Source: an uncultured Bacteroidales bacterium (GTDB taxonomy: Bacteria; Bacteroidota; Bacteroidia; Bacteroidales; UBA932). Taken from it: 64,000 nucleotides of DNA. The DNA is taken from the NCBI GenBank assembly GCA_900316795.1, contig ONEF01000006.1, positions 62,001-126,000 of the forward strand, written 5' to 3'. Below are positions 52,311 to 60,188 of this stretch, piece after piece. The position numbers and the translations under genes are program-made. How positions within the stretch are numbered: the first letter of the stretch is position 1; every line of letters begins with the position of its first letter. Under the pieces are notes generated by a model. It was not told the DNA's origin and made no database searches. It saw only the letters and a program-made list of their open reading frames with translations.

Positions 52311-52802
52311 ATGAAGATTACTTTGGTTTGTGTAGGCAAGACAGATTTCCCTTTTGTTGAGGAGGGGTTGGAGATTTATCAGCAGAGACTGAAGCATTAC
52401 TGCAAGTTCTCCGTGGTATGTATCCCTGCCCTTAAAGGTGTGTCTTCCTGGACAAAAGACCAGATAAAGGAAAAAGAGGGAGAGCTCATTCTCAAGGAGT
52501 TGGGGCTGACAGGAACAAAACGTTCAGGTAAAAGGCACGTGGTGCTTCTGGATGAAAGAGGCAAGACTTTCACTTCAGTGGAATGGGCATCCAGGCTTGA
52601 AAGAAAAATCTCTTTAGATGGAGACATCTTTTTTGTCATCGGTGGAGCATACGGCTTTTCGGAGGCTGTGTATTGCCTTGCGGATGAGTTGCTTTCCCTT
52701 TCCCAAATGACTTTTTCCCATCAGATAGTGCGCCTGATTTTCATAGAACAGTTATACCGGGCATTTACGATTATCAAGGGCGAGCCCTACCATCATGCCT
52801 GA
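52311..52802 (+). CDS. rlmH: 23S rRNA (pseudouridine(1915)-N3)-methyltransferase RlmH
   Basis: SPOUT-family methyltransferase acting on m3-pseudouridine 1915 in helix 69. 163 residues from ATG 52311. The knot motifs are conserved: DGDIFFVIGGAYGFSEAV (near 105) and SLSQMTFSHQIVRLIFIEQLYRA (split: SLSQMTFSHQIVR, then LIFIEQLYRAF) with the terminal YHH/YHA tail. The upstream TTG would add three residues. The NtrY-like kinase gene follows 12 bases later. Confidence 0.95.
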   Translation: MKITLVCVGKTDFPFVEEGLEIYQQRLKHYCKFSVVCIPALKGVSSWTKDQIKEKEGELILKELGLTGTKRSGKRHVVLLDERGKTFTSVEWASRLERKISLDGDIFFVIGGAYGFSEAVYCLADELLSLSQMTFSHQIVRLIFIEQLYRAFTIIKGEPYHHA

Positions 52803-52814
52803 CAGGCTTTGTAT

Positions 52815-55800
52815 ATGAAGAAAGTGACAAAGTTCATAAAACGCAACATAGTATTGCTGACCCTCCTGGGGGCGGTTTTATGTCTTGTGCTTTCTTTTAC
52901 GCTGGGGGCCAAGAGTCCGGATTTCTCATCTGTGGCGCAAGGGCTTCAGAATAAACTCCAGGATCGGGAAGCCATCTTGGACAAGTATGCTTTCCAGGCC
53001 TTGGACTTTCCTTCTGACGAATGGATTGAACTGGCCGACCTTCCTGAGGACATGGTGATTTACCGCTATCATAGCGATACCCTCCAAAGCTGGGCCCATC
53101 AGTTCCCGTTCGCAAACGACGAACTGAGAGCAAGTTCCATTTACCAGATTTACAGGTCAGAACATTACCTTGACGGTCAGGCCCGATTCACCTATCCTTT
53201 CTCGTACCTTGGGTCAAAGCAGCAGTATGTCAATATCGGGAGCGGCTGGTTTCTCATAAAATCCTATCTGAAAGATGATTTGAGGGTGATAGCCGGGCTT
53301 CTTGTCAAGACAGACAGTCAGGTGGCGCAGGCCATAGGCGCAGGAGAGATTAACCCTAAGCTGGATTTGCCGGAGGGTTATGACATCTACCCTTTGGCTC
53401 TTGAAAGTTCCGGGGCGGAGATTATGGCTTCAGACAATGAGCCGCTGTTCCTTCTGGTGGCTGATCCATCTTCAAGGATAAGTTCTGTGGTGAGCCCTCT
53501 GGTGTGGATTTCCATGGCTTTTGCAGCCTTGTTCTTTTTCTTCCTTCTGGTCAAAAAGAGGACACTGGGGCGTCTGCTGGTCTATTTGTTGGGTATCACG
53601 GCGCTGAGGCTTTTGGCTTTCAGTCTGGGAGACGGAAGTTCATACTCTTCCAATTTCTTCTCTCCAGCCGTTTATGCCGACGACATGATTTTTTCCAGCA
53701 TCGGCGACCTTTTGCTCAATAACCTTTATGTCAGCCTTCTTTTTCTTGGCATTTACATGCTGAGGTCCAGGTATCTGGACAAGATAAAGAACGGCACCGG
53801 GCGGAGGCGTTGGCTTGGTACGGCAGTTTTGTGCCTGTTGCCCTTGGCTCTTGGATTTTACATCAACTATACATTGAGGAGCCTCATTTTGAACTCTTCC
53901 ATAAACATGGAACTTCACAGAGTCACCTCAATCAGTCTATATACTGTACTTTGCTATTTTTCCTATGCCGTCTTGTTCCTGATGCTGATGTTCAGCCTTC
54001 AACTGGTCATATCGCTGATGGGAATGAAAAGGAAAAGAGGGCTTCTCTCAATCAGGAACACAATTTTGTTTGCTCTGGGAGTGTCAGTGTATATGCTTTT
54101 GACGGTTTCTTCTCTCAGCGGGAGGAAAGAGGCTCAGTGGAGCAGGCTTTTGGCCAACAGGCTGTCTGTGGAAAGAGACTTGGGGCTGGAGTTGGAGTTG
54201 AGGGAGATTGAAGACAGGTTGCTCGCCGACCCGGTTTCCGGAGCCCTCCTTACCATGCCTCAGGAGAACCTGCAGATGCTCCAGATGCGTTTTTCTGAAC
54301 TGTATTTCCAGTCTATCAGGCAGAAATATGTAATAAACATGTCTGTATGCCGCCCTAACGAATCTATCCAGGTAGGGCAGATGATGGTAAACTGTCTGGA
54401 TTATTACCGGGCTAAAATGGCTCAGTATGACGCTGTCCCTATAGCTGATAACAGTGCCTTCTTCTATCTGAGCAATTACAATGGCCAGGTAGGGTATCTG
54501 GGGCTGTTCACCTATCTTGTCCCAAGTGGGAACGTGAACCTTTTCATAGAGATTTCTCCACGTTATGATGAGGGACAGGCCGGTTATCCAGACAGGTTTT
54601 CAGACTACCAGCCTGATGATGTCAACATACCTTCTGTTTATTCCTATGCCAAGTACTTCCAGGGAAGACTTGTCCATAGCAGGGGAAGGTATGACTATCC
54701 TGTGTATGAGGAGTCTTTCAAGGACGGCAAAATCCATCGGGACGGTTTTCTGCACAGGGTAATCAAGGTTACTGACCAGAACACCGTGGTCATAAGCCGC
54801 CCTGAACGGACTGTTTTCCCTTATATAGTTTCTCTTTCATACCTGGTGCTTTTCTTCTCGTTTTTCTTCTTGGGAGTGATCCGCATCAAGAGGGCCAGGA
54901 TACGTGCACGTGCAGTGTTGAAAAGAACCAGAAAATCATGGGGACGCAGACTTAACTTCCTGATCACCATGTTGATATCCGGAGCACTTCTGGCTGCTAC
55001 AATGGGAAGTCTGTACTATAGCGTGAACTATTACAAACTCCAGAACAGGATGCAGATGGAGGAGAAGATCAAGACTGTGGGCAAATCTCTGTCTTCTTTC
55101 TTCACTTATGTGCAGGATTATTCAGATGTGAACGCTTCCGAGCTGACTGCAGTTCTGGACCGTCTTGCCAATGACAGTCATGTGGACATAAATCTCTATG
55201 ACCCTTCCGGAAAAGTGTTCCTTTCCACAAAGATGGATCTGTTCAGAAAGAACATACTTTCATCGAGGATGAATTCTGAAGCTTTCGAGGACATTGTGGT
55301 GCGCCACAGGAGCCAGGCATTCAACCGGGAGAAACTCGGCTCTTACAGGTATTATTCTCTGTATTGTCCTATTTTCAACTATAACGGCAAGCTGGTTGCC
55401 ATAGCTGACATCCCTTATTTTACCAGGGGAGGAGACCTCAACGGAGATCTTTCGTATGTCGTGGCCACCATAGTGAATATCAGTATATTGCTCTTTGTTC
55501 TGGCGTTGTTCCTTTCAAGGCTTCTTTTCTCCAGGGTTACCCGTCCTCTTACAGAGATCAGCAGCAAGATGAAATCTATGGATGTGTCTTCCGCACCTGA
55601 GCATATCAACTATGCCAGCAAGGATGAACTCGGACTTCTTGTGGAGGCTTACAACAAGATGGTGGACGATGTGTCCGAGAGTACAAAGCGTATGGCTGCC
55701 GCTGAAAGGGAGAAAGCCTGGAGTGATATGGCCCGCCAGATTGCCCACGAGATAAAGAACCCTCTGACTCCTATGAAGTTGAGCATACAGAGAATCATAC

Positions 55801-56399
55801 GTCTCAAAGAAAGGAACGATCCGGGATGGGAGGATAAACTGGATGAGATTTCACAGACACTTCTGGGACACATAGACCGTCTGGCCAACACTGCTTCTGA
55901 GTTCAGCAGCTATGCAAAGTTCTATGTGGAGGCTGACAGTCTGTTCAACCTCTACCAGACTGTGAAAGAACAGAAGGAGTTCTTTGACAACAATGACAAC
56001 ATTAGGATAATGTTTACACATTCTTCAGAAGACTGCCCTGTATATGCACGTAAGGAACAGATAGTAAGAGTGCTCGTGAACCTGATATCCAATGCGGTGC
56101 AGGAGCTTGAACATTCACAGGACAAAGGCTTTATAAGACTCGGTCTGAGCCGGGAGGGAGATATGTGGAAAGTCAGCGTGGAGGATAACGGAAGAGGAGT
56201 TAATGAAGAAAACCTGGATAAGCTGTTCCAGCCGAACTTTACAACCAAGACCACCGGAAACGGTTTGGGTCTTGCAATATCGCGGAGCATAATTGAACAG
56301 AGCGGAGGAAAAATCTGGTATGAGCAATCTGAACTCGGTGGAGCCTGCTTCGCCTTCACTCTTCCTGTTTATGACAAAGAAAACATACAAAAACAATAA
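52815..56399 (+). CDS. NtrY-like sensor histidine kinase, multi-membrane, very large
   Basis: A membrane kinase of 1194 residues. The N-terminal part has a membrane segment (14-32), an extracytoplasmic domain (about 40-230), and a cluster of roughly six segments (235-440). A second extracytoplasmic part (450-680) leads to further segments (near 685, 720 and 875), a HAMP (FSRVTRPLTEISSKMKSM), HisKA with His978 in RQIAHEIKNPLTPMKLSIQ, and a HATPase domain (NLISNAVQEL, VEDNGRGV, TTKTTGNGLGLAI). The HEIKNPLTPM box is the NtrY/NtrB form. The size and many membrane segments are unusual, as NtrY is about 750 residues. The likely partner is the HTH-less regulator upstream. Signal unknown. Confidence 0.9.
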   Translation: MKKVTKFIKRNIVLLTLLGAVLCLVLSFTLGAKSPDFSSVAQGLQNKLQDREAILDKYAFQALDFPSDEWIELADLPEDMVIYRYHSDTLQSWAHQFPFANDELRASSIYQIYRSEHYLDGQARFTYPFSYLGSKQQYVNIGSGWFLIKSYLKDDLRVIAGLLVKTDSQVAQAIGAGEINPKLDLPEGYDIYPLALESSGAEIMASDNEPLFLLVADPSSRISSVVSPLVWISMAFAALFFFFLLVKKRTLGRLLVYLLGITALRLLAFSLGDGSSYSSNFFSPAVYADDMIFSSIGDLLLNNLYVSLLFLGIYMLRSRYLDKIKNGTGRRRWLGTAVLCLLPLALGFYINYTLRSLILNSSINMELHRVTSISLYTVLCYFSYAVLFLMLMFSLQLVISLMGMKRKRGLLSIRNTILFALGVSVYMLLTVSSLSGRKEAQWSRLLANRLSVERDLGLELELREIEDRLLADPVSGALLTMPQENLQMLQMRFSELYFQSIRQKYVINMSVCRPNESIQVGQMMVNCLDYYRAKMAQYDAVPIADNSAFFYLSNYNGQVGYLGLFTYLVPSGNVNLFIEISPRYDEGQAGYPDRFSDYQPDDVNIPSVYSYAKYFQGRLVHSRGRYDYPVYEESFKDGKIHRDGFLHRVIKVTDQNTVVISRPERTVFPYIVSLSYLVLFFSFFFLGVIRIKRARIRARAVLKRTRKSWGRRLNFLITMLISGALLAATMGSLYYSVNYYKLQNRMQMEEKIKTVGKSLSSFFTYVQDYSDVNASELTAVLDRLANDSHVDINLYDPSGKVFLSTKMDLFRKNILSSRMNSEAFEDIVVRHRSQAFNREKLGSYRYYSLYCPIFNYNGKLVAIADIPYFTRGGDLNGDLSYVVATIVNISILLFVLALFLSRLLFSRVTRPLTEISSKMKSMDVSSAPEHINYASKDELGLLVEAYNKMVDDVSESTKRMAAAEREKAWSDMARQIAHEIKNPLTPMKLSIQRIIRLKERNDPGWEDKLDEISQTLLGHIDRLANTASEFSSYAKFYVEADSLFNLYQTVKEQKEFFDNNDNIRIMFTHSSEDCPVYARKEQIVRVLVNLISNAVQELEHSQDKGFIRLGLSREGDMWKVSVEDNGRGVNEENLDKLFQPNFTTKTTGNGLGLAISRSIIEQSGGKIWYEQSELGGACFAFTLPVYDKENIQKQ

Positions 56400-56404
56400 A
56401 TACT

Positions 56405-57700
56405 ATGGCACGATATAATTTTGACAAGGAAATCAACAGGTTGGGCACCAACTGTATCAAATGGGACATGACAGCCACGATCTGGGGTAAGAAGAACCTT
56501 CTTCCGATGTGGATTGCGGATATGGATTTTCCCACTCCTAAATTTTTCACCGACGCTTTGATAAAGAGGGTGGACGGCGGAGTTCTGGGATATGGTTGCC
56601 GCCCTCAGTCTTGGTATGACGCTATCAAGGGATGGTTCAAAGACCGTTACGGATGGACCGTCACGGACGGGCAGATAGGTTTTGTTCCTGGAATTGTGGT
56701 AGGCATAGCCCATGCTCTCAGATGCTTTACCAAACCGGGAGACAAGGTCCTTATTTTCCCTCCGGTTTATTTCCCGTTTGCCAACCAGATCAAGAATGCC
56801 GGCTGCAAGGAAGTTGACTGCCCTTTGACCATCGTTGAGAAGAAGGACGGAAGCGAGGACTATGAGATAGACTTCAAACTGCTGGAGAAAAAGATCAAGG
56901 GCTGTAAAGCGATGATTCTCTGCAATCCTCACAACCCAGGCGGCAGGGTGTGGGCCAAGGCTGAACTCCAGAAGATAGCCAAGCTCTGCCTGGATAACAA
57001 GGTCTTTGTCATCAGCGATGAGATTCACTGCGACCTTTCATTCCACAAGCATATACCTTTTGCCACCGTGAACGCTAAACAGGCCCAAAATACCATTACT
57101 TTCCACGCTCCTTCAAAGACCTTCAACTGCGCTGGAGTAGGGGCCAGCGAATGGGTTGCCACAAACCAGGAGATGCACGACAAGTTTGCCGCATACCTCA
57201 AAGGCGGAGAGTTTGACGGAGGACATTATGATTCGTTCATGCCTTCCACAATCTTCTACACCAAGAAAGGCAGCGAGTGGCTCTCCCAGGCAATGGATTA
57301 TATCAAGGGCAACATAGACTATGTGGAACAGTTCCTCAAGGACAACTTCACCGTTGAGACTCTTCAGTTCAGCGGAAAGAAGGTTAGGGTCACCTCAGAA
57401 GACAACAAAGGAGGGGTTGAAGAAATCGCTGAGGCCAAAATAGGCAAGAAGCAGCTTGTCAGGATGATAAGACCTCAGGCTTCATTCCTCATCTTCCTTG
57501 ATTTCAGAAATCTGGGACTCTCTTCCAGTGAACTTCAGGAATTTGTTGTGGACAAGGCTCATCTCGCCCTCAATGACGGTGCAATGTTCGGAGAAGGCGG
57601 TGAGGGCTTCATGAGGCTGAATGTCGGATGCCCAAGGAAGACTCTTGAAAGGGCAATGGGCCAGCTCAAGGCAGCCTTCCTGAAGAAATACAAGCTGTAA
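56405..57700 (+). CDS. patB: PatB/MalY-type PLP-dependent aminotransferase (cystathionine beta-lyase)
   Basis: A fold-type I PLP enzyme of 431 residues. The MalY/PatB pattern is clear: MWIADMDFPTP (near 36), the substrate-loop GYGCRPQSWYDAI, CNPHNPGGRVW (near 178), VISDEIHCDLSF (near 201) and the PLP lysine in APSKTFNCAG (near 235). Family members split cystathionine or cysteine S-conjugates, releasing H2S or thiols, and ammonia and pyruvate. An insertion near residues 318-350 (KVRVTSEDNKGGVEE) is unusual. It follows the kinase gene by 5 bases, though the link may be only positional. Confidence 0.9.
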   Translation: MARYNFDKEINRLGTNCIKWDMTATIWGKKNLLPMWIADMDFPTPKFFTDALIKRVDGGVLGYGCRPQSWYDAIKGWFKDRYGWTVTDGQIGFVPGIVVGIAHALRCFTKPGDKVLIFPPVYFPFANQIKNAGCKEVDCPLTIVEKKDGSEDYEIDFKLLEKKIKGCKAMILCNPHNPGGRVWAKAELQKIAKLCLDNKVFVISDEIHCDLSFHKHIPFATVNAKQAQNTITFHAPSKTFNCAGVGASEWVATNQEMHDKFAAYLKGGEFDGGHYDSFMPSTIFYTKKGSEWLSQAMDYIKGNIDYVEQFLKDNFTVETLQFSGKKVRVTSEDNKGGVEEIAEAKIGKKQLVRMIRPQASFLIFLDFRNLGLSSSELQEFVVDKAHLALNDGAMFGEGGEGFMRLNVGCPRKTLERAMGQLKAAFLKKYKL

Positions 57701-57790
57701 GGAGTAACGGTACAGCTTTAGGGATTTTTATTATATTTGCAACCCGTTTGCTTCCTATAGCCTTTGAAGGGTATTGTAAGCGGACGGAAT

Positions 57791-57864
57791 CGGGATGTGG
57801 CGCAGTTGGCTAGCGCACTACGTTCGGGACGTAGGGGTCGTCCGTTCGAGCCGGATCATCCCGA
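57791..57864 (+). tRNA. tRNA-Pro (CGG)
   Basis: A full cloverleaf: acceptor CGGGATG/CATCCCG with discriminator A, D arm GGCGCAGTTGGCTAGCGC, anticodon stem CTACG/CGTAG around loop TTCGGGA (anticodon CGG), T arm with TTCGAGC loop. No CCA is encoded. 74 bases. It is not inside an operon of tRNAs. Confidence 0.95.
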
Positions 57865-57865
57865 C

Positions 57866-57900
57866 AAAAAGGGGGATGCTAAATTTAGCATCCCCCTTTT
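57866..57900. terminator. Perfect palindromic terminator after tRNA-Pro
   Basis: GGGGGATGCTAAA (57871-57883) and its exact complement 57884-57896 form a 13-bp stem with no unpaired loop bases in sequence, preceded by AAAAA and followed by TTTT. It ends the tRNA transcript. Confidence 0.92.
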
Positions 57901-57954
57901 GAACTATATAACTTCTCAAATACATTATTCTGTTATTAATGTTTGAAGTATAAT

Positions 57955-58617
57955 ATGAAGCAAATTCTAATAATGTTGGCTGTTGTGGCGCTGTCCTGCG
58001 CCAGGGAGAAGACTCCTGCCCTGCAGACGGGAGACCTGATTTTTGTGGGATATGCTGCTGATTCTTCTGCCAAAGAAGGATCTATGGATGAGGCTATTGT
58101 ATCTGCTACAGGAAATCTTGAAGTTGGGGGTGCGGCAGTGAATATGGTGCATGTCGCGATTGTGGAAGTGGACAGTATCGGAGTCTGGATAATAGACGCG
58201 ACCCGCAGCCGCGGAGTGGACCGTTATCCTCTGGACACTTTCCTTTTGAACAACTCCGGAAGAAGAGGCAATGTCGTCTTTTCAGTGATGAGGATGAAAG
58301 ACAACAGCCTCGGCGATGAGTGGATAGCACGTGCAAAGGCTTTCATCGGTGAGCCTTACGACAACCTTTTCCTGCCGGACAACGGAGCCATGTACTGCTC
58401 TGAGCTTGTGAGGGAGAGTTTCCGTTCCGCCTCAGGAGAGTACCTCCTTGAGGACAAGCCGATGAATTTCAAAGGGCCGGATGGAGAGTTCCCTAAGTTC
58501 TGGATAGAGCTGTTCAAAGATTCCGGAATGGAGATTCCTCAAGGTGTTAGAGGGACCAATCCGCAGGATATGTCACATAGCACAAGGCTTTGTTATCCGG
58601 GAATAACCATCCATTAG
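57955..58617 (+). CDS. YiiX/YebB-like permuted NlpC/P60 cysteine peptidase
   Basis: A secreted protein of 220 residues with a lipoprotein-like signal (VALSCAR). The permuted papain fold is shown by LQTGDLIFVGYA (near 27), the His in NMVHVAIVEVDS (near 66), GEPYDNLFLPD (near 137) and the Cys in AMYCSELVRES (near 148). Members cleave or bind peptides or lipids of the cell envelope. The substrate is unknown. ATG 57955 was chosen over TTG 57943. Single gene between two terminators. Confidence 0.87.
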   Translation: MKQILIMLAVVALSCAREKTPALQTGDLIFVGYAADSSAKEGSMDEAIVSATGNLEVGGAAVNMVHVAIVEVDSIGVWIIDATRSRGVDRYPLDTFLLNNSGRRGNVVFSVMRMKDNSLGDEWIARAKAFIGEPYDNLFLPDNGAMYCSELVRESFRSASGEYLLEDKPMNFKGPDGEFPKFWIELFKDSGMEIPQGVRGTNPQDMSHSTRLCYPGITIH

Positions 58618-58675
58618 ATGGTGCTGTTATCATTCTTGTTTCAAGGAAATTGCATATTGTCCTGAATAAAAAAGA

Positions 58676-58703
58676 AGAACCCTGGAACTAAATCCAGGGT
58701 TCT
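58676..58703. terminator. Bidirectional terminator between the YiiX-like gene and susD
   Basis: AGAACCCTGGA (58676-58686) pairs with TCCAGGGTTCT (58693-58703). On the minus strand TCTTTTTTA follows directly, a strong end for the susCD transcript; on the + strand TCTTTTG follows. Confidence 0.9.
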
Positions 58704-58735
58704 CGTCTTTTGATACTCTTTAAGAGTGATTCCGA

Positions 58736-60169
58736 TTACTTCTTGTAACCAGGATTCTGCTCGAGTTCAGGATAGATGATCAACTCGTCTGAAGACATAG
58801 GGAGCATTACCCTGTCGTCAGACCATTTGAGTACACCTGTGAACGGGTTGTGAGGATCGTTCTTTACGTAAGTTCCGTTACGTCTCATAAGGTCGAAGAA
58901 ACGGTCTCCCTCGCCGATGAGCTCTTTCATTCTCTCCCTTTCTACGTTTTCAGGGGTAGCTGTGATTGAGGTAACGGTAGGATCCGCTCTCTGTGCAACA
59001 GCAAGAAGCATAGCGTCAGCATCTGACTTTCCGGTAGCGTTACCGGCCTCGGCAGCAATCAGATAAGCCTCAGCAAGGCGCATATACCTTGGGTTGTTCA
59101 GGAATGGGGTGAAACCTGTGTTGCCGATGAATTTCTTCAGCCAGTACTCTCCGGTCTGCTTGCCGCTTCCGGCAGGATCGTCATAAGCTATCCACTGTGC
59201 ACGGATATCGTTAGGAGTCAGGGTGAACATGTCTCTCCAAGCCTTGGTAGGAACGATTGAAGCACCGCAGTTGGTTGAACCGAACCACATAGAGTAGTAG
59301 AATGATCCGCCGAATCCGTTGTCACCGTCAATTGCTGACTGGAGGTTTACCAGACCTTCAAAGATAGACTCGTTGTTGCCAACCTCAGCCCATGAAGCAA
59401 GATATTGGTCTCTTGGAATCAGAGAGTAAGGACCGCTGGTGATAACTTCCTTGGCTGCAGTGTAAGCAAGGTTATTGTCGCCCTTATAGAGAGCAACTTT
59501 TGCCTGCAGGAACTTGGCTGCCCAGTAGTTGAAGTGACCGGTGTTCTTTTCTTTGGAAAGAAGGCCGAGAGCTGTTGTAAGGTCATCCTCTATCTGAGCG
59601 TAGGTCTGGGCAACGGTGCTTCTTGGAAGTCTTGCCTCAGAAGGTGAAACAGGCTCAGTGATGAGAACTGCACCCAGAGATGCTCCGCTGTCAAATCTGT
59701 AAGGTCTTCCGTACAGTCTTGCGATGTTGAAGTAGCAGAAAGCCCTTACTGCGTATGCCTGTCCGAGATAGTCGTCCTTGATGCTCTGCTTGTCGGCAGG
59801 AACCTCGAGAACGTCTATGTTCTTGATGATGGCATTGGCTCTTGTTATTGTTGTGTAGAAGTTTCTCCACAGAGTGAAGTAGGAGTTCTGTGAAGGGTCG
59901 TAGTCGTATGAGTAAACTATGTAGTTACCTTCATTGGCAACAAGCAGGTCTGCTCTCAAGTCACCCATCTGAATCATATAGTTGCCAAAGACTGTGTAGT
60001 ATTTGAGCAACGTGTACATACCGTTAACGGCAACACCGGCATCCTCCAAGGTTGCCAGAGCGTTCTCGGCAACTACGGAGTCTGTAGGTTCCTTGTCCAG
60101 GAATCCCTCGCAGTTGGTAAGGGAAATGGAAAGGACTGCAACAAGTATAATGCTTAATATCTTTTTCAT
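58736..60169 (-). CDS. susD: SusD/RagB-like nutrient-binding outer-membrane lipoprotein
   Basis: A surface lipoprotein of 477 residues that captures a nutrient (glycan or peptide) for the SusC channel. A signal with lipobox LTNC (near 18-20) leads to the SusD start EGFLDKEPTDSV. TPR-like helices follow (YLGQAYAVRAFCYFNIARLYG near 135), with the typical C-terminal EREMKELIGEGDRFFDLMR-type end (here ERERMKELIGEGDRFFDLMR). The start is 20 bases after the susC stop. No sugar-cutting enzyme gene is seen nearby, so the nutrient cannot be guessed. Confidence 0.95.
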   Translation of the reverse strand: MKKILSIILVAVLSISLTNCEGFLDKEPTDSVVAENALATLEDAGVAVNGMYTLLKYYTVFGNYMIQMGDLRADLLVANEGNYIVYSYDYDPSQNSYFTLWRNFYTTITRANAIIKNIDVLEVPADKQSIKDDYLGQAYAVRAFCYFNIARLYGRPYRFDSGASLGAVLITEPVSPSEARLPRSTVAQTYAQIEDDLTTALGLLSKEKNTGHFNYWAAKFLQAKVALYKGDNNLAYTAAKEVITSGPYSLIPRDQYLASWAEVGNNESIFEGLVNLQSAIDGDNGFGGSFYYSMWFGSTNCGASIVPTKAWRDMFTLTPNDIRAQWIAYDDPAGSGKQTGEYWLKKFIGNTGFTPFLNNPRYMRLAEAYLIAAEAGNATGKSDADAMLLAVAQRADPTVTSITATPENVERERMKELIGEGDRFFDLMRRNGTYVKNDPHNPFTGVLKWSDDRVMLPMSSDELIIYPELEQNPGYKK

Positions 60170-60188
60170 ATCTGTATATTCTTAATGA

